A stretch of 64,000 bases of DNA from DATELY01 sp035276085 (GCA_035276085.1 DATELY010000127.1:15277-79276), one strand, 5' to 3'; numbered from the stretch's first letter, positions 18,550-26,448 are shown. The notes: generated by a model from the letters alone, not told the origin. A program made the numbers and translations.

Positions 18550-19797
18550 TCACTTCGGCAGGAGCGGCGCGCCGCGCGCGAGTCGTGGAACGCGACCGGC
18601 GGCGCCCAGCGAGAGCTGCGAAAGCGCACGCTTCGCATTGGGCATGAGATCGAACGCGAGCATGCCGAGATCGCGCGCGAGCGTAAGCGGACCCAGTCGC
18701 AGCGAGAAGGCGCGCACGAGTCCATCGGTGAAGCGAATGATGCCGCTGCGGTCGGCATCGCGCCAGCCGCGATAGCGTTCCAGCAGCAGTCCGTCGCCCG
18801 CATCGAGCGTGTCACCGAACTCGGTCACGCCATTGGCCAGCACTTCGGCCAGCGCAGCCGCATCTCGCAAGCCGAGATTGAAGCCTTGGCCGGCGATGGG
18901 ATGCAGGCTCTGGGCGGCGTTGCCGATGATGGCGAGCCGCGGCGCAATGCAGTTCTCCGCGCGCGTGAGGCCGAGCGAATACGTCGCGCGAGCACCGACG
19001 CGCAGCAACCTTCCGAGGCGAAAGCCGAATGACTCCTGGAGCTCCGACAGGAAGGCCGCATCGCTGAGCGCAAGCAACCGTTCAGACTCTTGGGGAGCGA
19101 CTGTCCAGATCACGCCCGCGCGCCCTTCGCTGAGCGGCAGCAGCGCGATCAAGCCTTTCGCGGCAAAGCGCTCGTAGGCCACGTAATCGTGGAAGCGTTG
19201 CGTGAGCACGTTGGTGGTGATCGCCACCTGCTCGTAGTCCTTGTGCGAGCTGCCGATGCCCGCTGCTTGCCGCAGAATCGACTGCGCACCGTCGGCCGCC
19301 ACGGCCAACCGGGTTCGCAGCAATCGGGCACCCGAGCCCACCTGATCGCACGTGAGCTCGGCCGCGCCGTGAACGAGCTGCATGCCCGTCACGCGTGCCG
19401 GTGCAATGACTTCGATGCGCTCTGCGGCCAATCTGTGCCAGAGCGCCTGGCCGAGAATGCGATTCGGCAGCACGTAGCCGAGCGCGTTCAGTCCTTCGTC
19501 CTGCGCATCCAGGCGCGCGAACCCAAAGCGACCGCGATCGGAGACGTGAATGCGCTTGATGGGCGTAGCTTCGCGCTCGATGAGCGTCCACACGCCCAGG
19601 GCGTCAAAAGTCCGGCGGCTGCCGTTGGACAGAGCCGTCGTGCGTTCGTCGAAGCTGGCGTGCGTGACGCCGCTTTCCAGCACCATCGCTTCGATCAAGC
19701 CGACTCGCAGTCCCAGCGGCGCGAGCGCCAATGCGAGGCTTGCGCCGACCATGCCGCCGCCGGCGATCACGACATCGAATTCGGGGATGGCGCTCAT
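18550..19797 (-). CDS. ubiH: 2-octaprenyl-6-methoxyphenol hydroxylase
   Basis: FAD monooxygenase of 415 residues, assigned to C1 hydroxylation of the ubiquinone ring. The N-terminal GxGxxG is FDVVIAGGGMVGASLALAL. The family DG motif is AVAADGAQSILRQAAG and the GD motif is IIGNAAQSLHPIAGQGFNLG. In the GD motif Asp is replaced by Asn (GNAAQ), a form frequently seen in UbiH. It is flanked by pepP (12 bp upstream) and the ubiI-like gene, matching the E. coli operon. Together the two hydroxylases would supply two of the three ring hydroxylations, and Coq7 (27065-27739) would supply the third. Confidence 0.92.
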   Translation of the reverse strand: MSAIPEFDVVIAGGGMVGASLALALAPLGLRVGLIEAMVLESGVTHASFDERTTALSNGSRRTFDALGVWTLIEREATPIKRIHVSDRGRFGFARLDAQDEGLNALGYVLPNRILGQALWHRLAAERIEVIAPARVTGMQLVHGAAELTCDQVGSGARLLRTRLAVAADGAQSILRQAAGIGSSHKDYEQVAITTNVLTQRFHDYVAYERFAAKGLIALLPLSEGRAGVIWTVAPQESERLLALSDAAFLSELQESFGFRLGRLLRVGARATYSLGLTRAENCIAPRLAIIGNAAQSLHPIAGQGFNLGLRDAAALAEVLANGVTEFGDTLDAGDGLLLERYRGWRDADRSGIIRFTDGLVRAFSLRLGPLTLARDLGMLAFDLMPNAKRALSQLSLGAAGRVPRLARGAPLLPK

Positions 19798-19808
19798 GGA
19801 CTTTCGCT

Positions 19809-21116
19809 TCAGGCCGCCTGCATCAACTTTTCGATCTCATCCGCATCCTTGGGCACGCGATCCGTCAGCACCTCGCACCCATCGCGCGTCACCACGACGT
19901 CATCTTCGATGCGGATGCCGATATCCCACCAGCGCCGCGCCACGCCCTTCGTGCCAGCCGGGATGTAGATACCGGGTTCGACCGTCATGACCATGCCCGG
20001 CTCCAATGTGCGCCACTCGCCGCCGATGCGATAGTCGCCGACGTCATGCACATCCATGCCCAACCAATGGCCGGTGCGGTGCATGAAGAACTTGCGGTAC
20101 TCGCCATCCTTGATGAGCTTCGGCAGCTTGCCTTTCAGCAGACCGAGCTTCATCAGGCCCTGGGTGATTACTCGCACTGCGGCATCGTGGGCTTCGTTCC
20201 AGTGGTGTCCGGGACCGATCTTGGCGATGGCGGCGTGCTGCGCCTCGAGCACGACATCGTAGATGGCGCGCTGTTCCGGGGTGAAACGACCATTGATGGG
20301 GAATGTGCGCGTGATGTCGGAGGCATACAGGTCGTACTCACAACCGGCATCGATCAAGAGCAGCTGACCGTCCTTCAGCTCAGCGTCGTTCTCGCGATAG
20401 TGCAGGATGCAGCCGTTCGCACCGCCGCCGACGATGGGGTGATACGAGATGTCGGCATTGTTGCGCCTGAACTCATGCAGGAGCTCGGCCATCACTTCGA
20501 ATTCCATCCGTCCAGGACGGGTGAATTGCATCGCGCGCACGTGCCCCGCGGCTGCGATGCGGCCGGCTTTGCGCATCGCGTCGAGCTCGCCACGAGACTT
20601 GAACAGGCGCATGTCGTGCAGCAGGTGGTCGAGGGCGACGAACTCTTGTGGCGGCTGCACGCCATTCCGAGCGCGCGCCTTCAGTTGATTGACCCAGCCG
20701 ATCACGCGGTGATCGAACTCGGAATGCAGGCCCATCGTGTAGTAGACACGCCCGCAGCTCTCCATGAGACCGGGCAGGATGTCGTCGATGTCGCTGATCG
20801 GAAAGGCATCGTCTGCGCCGTAGTCGCGCGCGGCCCCCTCGGGTCCTGCACGGCGGCCATCCCAGGTCTCGCGCGTCGGGTCGCGTTCGCGAACGAACAG
20901 CACGTACTCGCCCTGAGGACGACCGGGTATCAGAACGGCGACCGCTTCCGGCTCAGCGAAGCCTGTGAGGTAGAAGAAATCGCTGTCCGGGCGATAGTCA
21001 TAGTGGACGTCGTTGTTGCGAATCCGCTCCGGTGCGGTGGGCAGGATGGCGATGGCACCCTTGCCCGTCATCTTCATCAGCTGCGCCCGGCGGCGCGCGA
21101 ACTCATCTTTGCGCAT
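19809..21116 (-). CDS. pepP: Xaa-Pro aminopeptidase
   Basis: Dinuclear metal aminopeptidase P of 435 residues, removing an N-terminal residue from peptides with proline in position two. The C-terminal pita-bread fold shows the metal ligands: Asp residues in LIDAGCEYDLYASDITRTF, His in MHRTGHWLGMDVHD, Glu in TVEPGIYIP, and a further Glu in IRIEDDVVV. The start MRKDEFARRRAQLMKMTGKG matches PepP N-termini. It lies between ygfB and ubiH as in E. coli. Its start is about 26 bp from the ygfB stop, and a palindromic repeat arm lies in between. Confidence 0.96.
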   Translation of the reverse strand: MRKDEFARRRAQLMKMTGKGAIAILPTAPERIRNNDVHYDYRPDSDFFYLTGFAEPEAVAVLIPGRPQGEYVLFVRERDPTRETWDGRRAGPEGAARDYGADDAFPISDIDDILPGLMESCGRVYYTMGLHSEFDHRVIGWVNQLKARARNGVQPPQEFVALDHLLHDMRLFKSRGELDAMRKAGRIAAAGHVRAMQFTRPGRMEFEVMAELLHEFRRNNADISYHPIVGGGANGCILHYRENDAELKDGQLLLIDAGCEYDLYASDITRTFPINGRFTPEQRAIYDVVLEAQHAAIAKIGPGHHWNEAHDAAVRVITQGLMKLGLLKGKLPKLIKDGEYRKFFMHRTGHWLGMDVHDVGDYRIGGEWRTLEPGMVMTVEPGIYIPAGTKGVARRWWDIGIRIEDDVVVTRDGCEVLTDRVPKDADEIEKLMQAA

Positions 21117-21129
21117 GCGTATTGATAAG

Positions 21130-21161
21130 AAGCGGTTGGCGGTTAGCGGTTGGCGGTTGGG
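21130..21161. repeat. GCGGTTA-type tandem repeat arm overlapping ygfB 3' end
   Basis: AAGCGGTTGGCGGTTAGCGG continues as TTGGCGGTTGGG, a roughly four-unit array of the heptamer GCGGTTA/GCGGTTG. Its reverse complement lies at 21745-21772 on the other side of ygfB. The ygfB stop codon (21143-21145) and last residues fall within the array. Confidence 0.82.
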
Positions 21162-21718
21162 TCGGAAGCAGGAGAACGGCAGGCATGCTCGCGCATGGAG
21201 GCCATGTCGTCGTGAATGAGCTGCACGCCGGTCCGCAGGTATTCGAAGATTTCGGTGTATGCGGACTCACTGTCTTCATCGAGTGCCTCGGCATCGACAG
21301 TCGCGCGGCCGATATGCGTCAGATCCTTCAAGACCTCCTGCACCTCGGCGGATAACTTTGTCTTGGGGTCCAGACCGCTCAAGCCCAAACCGTACAAGAA
21401 GCCCTGACACCACTGCCCCATCGCCGCCGCGCGTACATCGAGCGGGGTGTCGTCCTCGGGTAACAGCGGCGTGAATTCCATCTGATCCTCGCGCAGCACG
21501 CGGTAGGTGTCCGCATAGACGAGCCTGAGCGCTTCGCGCGCAACGTCATCGAAAGACTCGCCCTCATCGGGAATGATCTCCTCGATCCAACGCTCGAGGG
21601 TGAAATCGGCAGTCGCACAGAACGCGCCGCAGAGAGCCCCGTGCCCCTCGGCAGCCGCAACGGCAGAGCCAGCGCTCTGCAACAGCTGATCCAACTCGGC
21701 GAAGCTGACGTGCATCAT
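21143..21718 (-). CDS. ygfB: UPF0149 family protein YgfB
   Basis: Cytoplasmic UPF0149/YecA-type protein of 191 residues. The family has an all-helical fold, and in Pseudomonas YgfB has been linked to regulation of ampDh3. Landmarks are VAAAEGHGALCGAFCA near the start, WCQGFLYGLGLSG in the middle and ESAYTEIFEYLRTGVQLIHDD near the end. The last few residues (DPTANR) are encoded by a GCGGTTA repeat array rather than by family sequence. The gene as a whole is flanked by inverted copies of that array. It lies upstream of pepP and is divergent from the zapA operon, as in E. coli. Confidence 0.9.
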   Translation of the reverse strand: MMHVSFAELDQLLQSAGSAVAAAEGHGALCGAFCATADFTLERWIEEIIPDEGESFDDVAREALRLVYADTYRVLREDQMEFTPLLPEDDTPLDVRAAAMGQWCQGFLYGLGLSGLDPKTKLSAEVQEVLKDLTHIGRATVDAEALDEDSESAYTEIFEYLRTGVQLIHDDMASMREHACRSPASDPTANR

Positions 21719-21744
21719 GCTCGAATGTTAGCACCGCACCTCCG

Positions 21745-21772
21745 CCCAACCGCTAACCGCCAACCGCTTCTT
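21745..21772. repeat. GCGGTTA-type repeat arm upstream of ygfB, inverted
   Basis: CCCAACCGCTAACCGCCAAC continues as CGCTTCTT, the reverse complement of the array at 21130-21161. It lies in the divergent promoter region between ygfB and the TIGR02449 gene. The two arms are about 580 bp apart with ygfB between them. Confidence 0.8.
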
Positions 21773-21816
21773 TTCCAGTTTGACCGCCCGCGAACGCGCT
21801 GCGCATAATCGGCCGC

Positions 21817-22047
21817 ATGAGCACGAGCAACCCCATTTCCGTCGAACAAGAGTTACGGCAACTCGAGCTTCGGGTCGACGAGTTGCTCACCCTCATCACG
21901 CAGCTGAAGGAAGAGAATCGCGCGCTGCGTCAGCGGCAGGACACGCTAATGAACGAGCGGGCCGGTCTCCTGCAAAAGAACGAGCAGGTGCGTGCCCGTG
22001 TGGAGGCCATGATCGGTCGTCTGAAAGCAATGGAGCATGGCGCATGA
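21817..22047 (+). CDS. TIGR02449 family coiled-coil protein
   Basis: Small 76-residue cytoplasmic protein, almost wholly coiled coil. The heptad-rich segment VEQELRQLELRVDELLTLI is followed by TQLKEENRALRQRQDTLMNE. It matches the TIGR02449 type, regularly found just upstream of zapA and resembling ZapB in length and coiled-coil content. A role in cell division with ZapA is plausible but inferred from context. Its TGA overlaps the zapA ATG by 4 bp, so the two should be translated together. Confidence 0.85.
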   Translation: MSTSNPISVEQELRQLELRVDELLTLITQLKEENRALRQRQDTLMNERAGLLQKNEQVRARVEAMIGRLKAMEHGA

Positions 22048-22358
22048 GCGAACGTATGGTGCGGATTGGGGTTCGCATCCTGGAAAAGGACTACCAGGTG
22101 GCCTGTTTGCCGGAAGAGCGCACTGAGCTGCTCGACTCGGCGGAGTTCGTCAATCAGAAGATGCGTGAGATTCGGGATTCGGCCAGCGTGGTCGGCCTGG
22201 ATCGCATTGCTGTGATGGCTGCCCTGAATCTCGCCAATGAACTGCTTAGGCTGCGCAAGCAGGATCAGTCGGGTAACGGCGAAGCCGGACAGCGGATTCG
22301 CCACGTGCGTGAGCGTGTGGAAAGCGCGATCACGCAGGGCCGGCAGCTCGAGCTCTGA
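22044..22358 (+). CDS. zapA: Cell division protein ZapA
   Basis: FtsZ-ring-associated protein of 104 residues that bundles FtsZ protofilaments. The ATG at 22044 overlaps the preceding gene's stop (ATGA). The N-terminus VRIGVRILEKDYQVACLPEER and the central LDSAEFVNQKMREIRDS followed by DRIAVMAALNLANELLRL are typical of ZapA. The C-terminus forms the dimerising coiled coil. It is followed by a 9 bp hairpin and the 6S RNA gene, the standard zapA-ssrS-fau order. Confidence 0.95.
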   Translation: MSERMVRIGVRILEKDYQVACLPEERTELLDSAEFVNQKMREIRDSASVVGLDRIAVMAALNLANELLRLRKQDQSGNGEAGQRIRHVRERVESAITQGRQLEL

Positions 22359-22434
22359 CCGTCGGAGCGGGCGCGGCACCCGATCGAACTTTCTCGATTG
22401 CGGTTCGTTGATGCGTGAGACTTGAGATTGCGTG

Positions 22435-22461
22435 CGTTCGCACCCACGTGAAGTGCGAACG
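22435..22461 (+). terminator. Hairpin between zapA and 6S RNA
   Basis: A perfect 9 bp stem (CGTTCGCAC/GTGCGAACG) with a 9 nt loop lies 77 bp after the zapA stop and just before the predicted 6S RNA. There is no T run after it, so it may be a Rho-assisted 3' end or a processing site rather than an intrinsic terminator. Confidence 0.4.
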
Positions 22462-22472
22462 AAGGTTAGATA

Positions 22473-22672
22473 GGCGCTGCCTGCGGTGTTCGACATTGAG
22501 TCGGGTTACCTCTCGACCCTAAATGTAAATACCCCGGGGCTCGGACTCGAGGGACCATTGTGCAAGTCCGCGCGGCTCGTCCGTTGCGGAAAGCCTTAGG
22601 TACTTCGGCTGACTCCCACCTATTGCTCCGTGTCGAGAGCAATGGCTCATACCGGCACAGGCGGGTAGCGCC
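22473..22672 (+). ncRNA. ssrS: 6S RNA
   Basis: Regulatory RNA that binds sigma70-RNA polymerase by mimicking an open promoter. It is identified by position (zapA-6S-fau, conserved across Proteobacteria) and by structure. GGCGCTGCCTGC at the 5' end pairs with GCGGGTAGCGCC at the 3' end. Internal strings include CCGGGGCTCGGACTCGAGGG on the 5' side and TTGCGGAAAGCCTTAGGTAC on the 3' side, the latter close to the GAAGCCUUAAAACU block of E. coli 6S. The span is about 200 nt, near the usual 180-190. Ends are estimated from the closing stem. Confidence 0.85.
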
Positions 22673-22752
22673 GCTTCCTCCCTCCTCCCCCATCGTCCTT
22701 TCTGCTCCGCACTCGCGGTATAAAGCAGCCTGCTTTGCTTGCCCCGAGTGCC

Positions 22753-23355
22753 ATGCAGGACTCCAACACCTTCCGCTTGAACGTGCGGCGTCGACTCAAG
22801 CAGCAACGCCGTGACCTGTCGCGCACCGAGCGCGCCACTCGTGCGAAGCGCATCGCAGCGTCAGTGCGACGCGCTCGAGTCATCAAACCCGGTCAACGTA
22901 TCGCCCTCTACAGTGCGATGGGTGGCGAGGTACCGTTGGATGAGATTGCCGCATGGGCACGCCGCCTGGGATGCGAGCTCTACCTGCCGCGGATCGTGAA
23001 CTGGACCGAGCGGCGTATGCGCTTTGTGCGCTGGACCCAAGAGACCGCCTTGCGCCGCCACCGCTTCGGCATGGTCGAACCAGCCACCGGTGAAGTCATC
23101 TCCACCCGTGAACTGGATCTCGTATTGATGCCCGCGGTGGCGATCGATCAACGCGGCGTGCGGCTGGGCATGGGGGCCGGCTTCTACGATCGGAGCTTTG
23201 CTCACCGACGCCGCACTCGATGGCATCGACCGCGCCTCATCGCCGTGGTGTACGACTTCCAACTCGTGCCTGAACTGCCATCGCACACCCTCGATGTGCC
23301 GGTCGATGCGGTGGTCAGCGAAGCCGGCCTGCAACGGTTTTTCACTGCGGAATAA
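22753..23355 (+). CDS. fau: 5-formyltetrahydrofolate cyclo-ligase
   Basis: Enzyme of about 200 residues converting 5-formyl-THF to 5,10-methenyl-THF with ATP. It links to the glycine cleavage system in the same folate pool. The N-terminus LNVRRRLKQQRRDLS provides the ATP-binding basic residues. The signature LVLMPAVAIDQRGVRLGMGA continues into GGFYDR-like GFYDRSFA. The ATG at 22753 is preferred over a TTG six codons upstream. It lies downstream of 6S RNA, as ygfA does in E. coli, where the two are co-transcribed. Confidence 0.93.
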   Translation: MQDSNTFRLNVRRRLKQQRRDLSRTERATRAKRIAASVRRARVIKPGQRIALYSAMGGEVPLDEIAAWARRLGCELYLPRIVNWTERRMRFVRWTQETALRRHRFGMVEPATGEVISTRELDLVLMPAVAIDQRGVRLGMGAGFYDRSFAHRRRTRWHRPRLIAVVYDFQLVPELPSHTLDVPVDAVVSEAGLQRFFTAE

Positions 23356-23365
23356 GGGAGATGGT

Positions 23366-23827
23366 ATGAACCACTGGCTGTTGAAGTCCGAGCCCGACAC
23401 GTTCGGCGTACACCATCTGAAGAAGGCGCCACGCCAACGCAGCGCATGGGATGGGGTGCGCAACTTCCAGGCTCGCAACTACCTGCGCGAGATGAAGGAG
23501 GGGGATACCGCCTTCTTCTATCACTCGAGCTGCCCCGAACCCGGTATCGCCGGCATCGTGAAGGTCACTCGCGCAGCCTTCCCGGATCCATCCGCCTTCG
23601 ATCCCAAGCACGCCTACTACGATGAAGAGAGCGACCCGAAGAAGCCGAAGTGGTATGCGGTGGAGGTGCAGTTGGAGAAGGCTCTCGAGCGGGTGATCAC
23701 ATTGGATGAGCTGCGTTCGCATGCCGACGATGAGCTCAAGGACATGATCATCTTGAGACGCGGCAACCGTCTTTCGGTCACTCCCGTGAGTGCGAAAGAG
23801 TGGCACTTCATCGCCACGTTGATGTGA
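23366..23827 (+). CDS. EVE domain-containing protein
   Basis: Single-domain EVE (PUA-like) protein of 153 residues, homologous to thymocyte nuclear protein 1. EVE domains bind modified bases in DNA or RNA through an aromatic cage. Family strings are NHWLLKSEPDTF at the start, WDGVRNFQARNYLREMKEGD, and FFYHSSC followed by GIAGIVKV. The gene begins 10 bp after fau behind the RBS-like AGGGAGATGGT and is probably co-transcribed. No restriction or modification gene is adjacent, so a defence role is not supported here. The nucleic acid target is unknown. Confidence 0.92.
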   Translation: MNHWLLKSEPDTFGVHHLKKAPRQRSAWDGVRNFQARNYLREMKEGDTAFFYHSSCPEPGIAGIVKVTRAAFPDPSAFDPKHAYYDEESDPKKPKWYAVEVQLEKALERVITLDELRSHADDELKDMIILRRGNRLSVTPVSAKEWHFIATLM

Positions 23828-23866
23828 TGCTGTTCCGATCTACGAAGACAAACTCTTACACACCTC

Positions 23867-23897
23867 TTGCTTGCCGTTTTTAGTTTATGTATATACT
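23867..23897 (+). promoter_or_regulatory. Predicted sigma70 promoter of the basic microprotein
   Basis: TTGCTT (23867-23872), 17 nt spacer, then TATATA (23890-23895), lies in a notably AT-rich patch in an otherwise GC-rich region. An overlapping alternative is TTGCCG with TATACT and a 15 nt spacer. It precedes the 21-codon gene by about 40 nt. Confidence 0.6.
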
Positions 23898-23932
23898 GCG
23901 CGCGGACTAACTCGACATGGAGACTTATTACT

Positions 23933-23998
23933 ATGGCAACCAAGAAGAAAGCATCGAAGAAAAAGGCGAGCAAGAAGAAGGCCGCCAAGAAGAAGTAA
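23933..23998 (+). CDS. 21-residue lysine/alanine-rich basic microprotein
   Basis: A 22-codon frame encodes MATKKKASKKKASKKK followed by AAKKK, so 13 of 21 residues are lysine. A Shine-Dalgarno-like GGAG lies 10-13 nt before the ATG. A promoter-like TTGCTT-17-TATATA stands upstream. A perfect 12 bp intrinsic terminator follows 28 bp after the stop, so this is a complete free-standing transcription unit. The composition resembles the tails of bacterial histone H1-like and AlgP-type proteins, which bind nucleic acid, but no domain can be assigned at this length. It might also be the translated part of a small RNA. Gene finders would normally miss it. Confidence 0.65.
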   Translation: MATKKKASKKKASKKKAAKKK

Positions 23999-24025
23999 CT
24001 CACTTCTTCTGTTGATGTAGATGAA

Positions 24026-24057
24026 GACTGTGCCCGCGAAAGCGGGCACAGTCGTTT
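24026..24057 (+). terminator. Rho-independent terminator after the basic microprotein
   Basis: GACTGTGCCCGC pairs perfectly with GCGGGCACAGTC around a GAAA tetraloop (24026-24053), followed by GTTTTCGG. It ends the microprotein transcript before rpiA. Confidence 0.88.
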
Positions 24058-24112
24058 TCGGAGGCTGGAAAAATAGGCATTTGGCGCATCGAGCCTGCTA
24101 CGAAGCAACACC

Positions 24113-24775
24113 ATGAACAGCGATCAACGTAAGCGAGCAGCAGCCGAGGCAGCCCTCTCATACGTCGAAGACGACACCGTCGTGGGTGTGGGTACCGGCT
24201 CGACGGTGAACTACTTCATCGATGCTTTGGCTGCGCGGAAGTTGCGCATTCGGGGTGCCGTATCGAGTTCCGAGGGTTCAACGGCGCGTCTCAAGCAACA
24301 TGGAATCGACGTTCTCGACCTCAACTTCGAAGGCGACCTGCCGCTCTACGTGGATGGCGCCGATGAAGCCGATCCTCACTTGCGTCTCATCAAGGGTGGG
24401 GGTGCGGCACTGACCCGCGAGAAGATCGTCGCCGCGGCATCGAAGCGCTTCGTCTGCATCGTCGACGAATCCAAGTGCGTGCCGCTCCTGGGACGCTTCC
24501 CCTTGCCCGTTGAAGTCATTCCGATGGCACGCTCATACGTCGCTCGCCAACTGGTGAAGCTCGGCGGACAACCCGAATGGCGCGAGGGCGTGGTCACGGA
24601 CAACGGCAACTGGGTGCTGGATGTGCACCAGTTCTCAATTACCGATCCGGTGGGCCTGGAAACCACGATCAATCAGATCGCAGGGGTCGTCACCGTGGGA
24701 CTGTTCGCACGGCGACCGGCCGATGTGCTGTTGGTGGGCACCGATAGCGGAGTGAAGACGGTCACTCTGAAGTGA
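24113..24775 (+). CDS. rpiA: Ribose-5-phosphate isomerase A
   Basis: Cytoplasmic pentose-phosphate enzyme of 220 residues interconverting ribose-5-phosphate and ribulose-5-phosphate. Motifs include VVGVGTGSTVNYFI for phosphate binding, VDGADEADPHLRLIKGGGAA with the catalytic acidic residues, and TREKIVAAASKRFVCIVDESK with the active-site Lys. Length matches RpiA. It has its own start region after the microprotein terminator and converges on pyrD, whose 3' end is 10 bp away. Rpe, the partner epimerase, is also in this window at 28726-29415. Confidence 0.97.
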   Translation: MNSDQRKRAAAEAALSYVEDDTVVGVGTGSTVNYFIDALAARKLRIRGAVSSSEGSTARLKQHGIDVLDLNFEGDLPLYVDGADEADPHLRLIKGGGAALTREKIVAAASKRFVCIVDESKCVPLLGRFPLPVEVIPMARSYVARQLVKLGGQPEWREGVVTDNGNWVLDVHQFSITDPVGLETTINQIAGVVTVGLFARRPADVLLVGTDSGVKTVTLK

Positions 24776-24785
24776 CCGGCGGCCG

Positions 24786-25814
24786 TCACGGCTCGCTTCG
24801 TTCGGCAAGCGCCGTCACGATCTCGCGAATGAGGGCCGGGCCGCGATAGATGAAGCCGGTGTAGATCTGGATCAGATCGGCGCCCGCAGCACGCATCGCC
24901 AATGCACTTTCGGCATCGAATATCCCACCGGCGCCGACGATCACGACTTTCGGACCCAGCAGCTGACGCAATCGACGCACGACTTCGAGCGCACGTGAGT
25001 GCAACGGTCGACCACTCAGCCCGCCACTCTCACCCGCATGCGGTGCATCGTTGGGAACACCGGGACGATCCATCGTCGTGTTGGTCGCAATGACTCCTTC
25101 GACGTGGATGCTGGTGAAGAGGTCGGCAAGACCGACGAGCTGCGCGTCGGTCAGGTCGGGCGCAATCTTCACCAGGATCGGCACGGAGCGCTCTCCCGCC
25201 TGAATGCGCGCTGCGCGCGCGGCATACAGCGCAAGCAATACGGGACGAAGCTGCTCGGGTTCCTGCAATGCCCGTAGACCCTTGGTGTTGGGCGAGGAAA
25301 CGTTCACCACGAGATAGTCCGCGCAAGAGTAGGTCTGCTGCAGACACCGAACGTAGTCATGAACCGCTTCTTCGAGTGGCGTACTCGCGTTCTTGCCAAT
25401 GTTCACACCGCAGATGCCGCGCGTGCGTCGTGCTTGCAGCCTGCGCGCCAATGCTTCGGCGCCTTCGTTGGGAAACCCCATCCGGTTGATGAGCGCTTCC
25501 GCGCGTGGCAGGCGAAAGATGCGTGGTGACGGGTTACCGCTCTGAGCGCGAGGTGTAACGGTACCCACCTCGATGAAGCCAAAGCCGAGCGCATGCAGCG
25601 CATCCACACAGACGCCGTTCTTATCCAACCCCGCCGCGAGGCCCAGGCGATTGGGAAAGCGCAGCCCGAGAAGATTCACACCGCCTGCGCTCGGCGCCGA
25701 GCGTGGACGCAGCAATCGCAGGTCAGCCGCCAGACGCAGTGCGCGGAACGTCACCGCATGCGCTTGCTCGGGTTCCAGCTTGAACAAGGCTCGGCGCAGC
25801 AGAGAGTAGGACAT
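24786..25814 (-). CDS. pyrD: Dihydroorotate dehydrogenase (quinone)
   Basis: Class 2 FMN-dependent dihydroorotate dehydrogenase of 342 residues, membrane-associated and coupled to ubiquinone in pyrimidine synthesis. The N-terminal helical segment that docks to the membrane quinone is seen at LLRRALFKLEPEQAHAVTF. Core strings are NRLGLAAGLDKNGVCVDAL, GFIEVGTVTPRAQSGNPSPR, and VNVSSPNTKGLRAL with the catalytic Ser. IVGAGGIFDAESALAMRAAG closes the FMN site. It converges with rpiA and starts near the tRNA-Gln terminator. Confidence 0.97.
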   Translation of the reverse strand: MSYSLLRRALFKLEPEQAHAVTFRALRLAADLRLLRPRSAPSAGGVNLLGLRFPNRLGLAAGLDKNGVCVDALHALGFGFIEVGTVTPRAQSGNPSPRIFRLPRAEALINRMGFPNEGAEALARRLQARRTRGICGVNIGKNASTPLEEAVHDYVRCLQQTYSCADYLVVNVSSPNTKGLRALQEPEQLRPVLLALYAARAARIQAGERSVPILVKIAPDLTDAQLVGLADLFTSIHVEGVIATNTTMDRPGVPNDAPHAGESGGLSGRPLHSRALEVVRRLRQLLGPKVVIVGAGGIFDAESALAMRAAGADLIQIYTGFIYRGPALIREIVTALAERSEP

Positions 25815-25887
25815 GAGAAGGAGCGTTGTTGTTGATCGGTGCGGCGAACAGTACCGGCATCGGCGGTCAGCAGGGAGTCGTCAGGCA

Positions 25888-25915
25888 CAAACAAAAAGGC
25901 CCGCTTGCGCGGGCC
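25888..25915 (-). terminator. Rho-independent terminator downstream of tRNA-Gln
   Basis: On the minus strand GGCCCGC, a GCAA loop and GCGGGCC form a stem followed by TTTTTGT. It lies just after the tRNA 3' end. Confidence 0.9.
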
Positions 25916-25922
25916 TCGATGT

Positions 25923-25996
25923 TGGTTGGGGGACTAGGATTCGAACCTAGGTTGACGGAGTCAGAGTCCGTAGTCCTACCGCTAGACGATCCCCCA
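25923..25996 (-). tRNA. tRNA-Gln (CTG anticodon)
   Basis: A cloverleaf is readable on the minus strand. The acceptor TGGGGGA pairs with TCCCCCA. The D-arm is GTCTAGCGGTAGGAC. The anticodon stem ACGGA/TCCGT encloses the loop CTCTGAC, giving anticodon CTG. The T-arm is CTAGG-TTCGAAT-CCTAG. Discriminator A and an encoded CCA end the molecule. The weak U1-A72 pair and overall sequence fit glutamine. It lies between rpsI and pyrD and has its own terminator. Confidence 0.95.
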
Positions 25997-26032
25997 ATAA
26001 CGGCCAAGGGGATAACACATACCCCCAATACG

Positions 26033-26422
26033 TTAGCGCTTGGAGAACTGCGTTCCGCGACGGGCCTTGCGGAAGCCGACCTTCTTACGCTCGACCTCGC
26101 GCGCATCGCGCGTCACGAATCCAGCATCGCGCAGTGCCTTACGCAGGGTCTCATCATATTCGATCAACGCACGGGTCAGACCGTGACGGATGGCGCCAGC
26201 CTGGCCGGTGATGCCGCCGCCGCGGACCGTGACACTCACGTCGAACTTGTTCTCCAGGCTCACCGCTTGCAGCGGCTGGCGCACGATCATGCGTGCGGTC
26301 TTGCGACCGAAGAACTCGTCGAGCGTGCGATCGTTGACGTGGATGTTGCCCTGGCCGGGACGCAGGAACACGCGAGCGGTGGAGGTCTTGCGGCGGCCCG
26401 TACCGTAGTTCGTGGTAGGCAT
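26033..26422 (-). CDS. rpsI: 30S ribosomal protein S9
   Basis: Small-subunit ribosomal protein of 129 residues whose C-terminal tail reaches the P-site tRNA. Recognised by YGTGRRKTSTARVFLRPGQG at the start, VRGGGITGQAGAIRHGLTRAL in the middle, and the basic C-terminus with the terminal GTQFSKR. It follows rplM by 26 bp, the universal rplM-rpsI operon. Confidence 0.98.
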   Translation of the reverse strand: MPTTNYGTGRRKTSTARVFLRPGQGNIHVNDRTLDEFFGRKTARMIVRQPLQAVSLENKFDVSVTVRGGGITGQAGAIRHGLTRALIEYDETLRKALRDAGFVTRDAREVERKKVGFRKARRGTQFSKR

Positions 26423-26448
26423 GTGGTTTCTCTAGGACTTCTGGCTGT

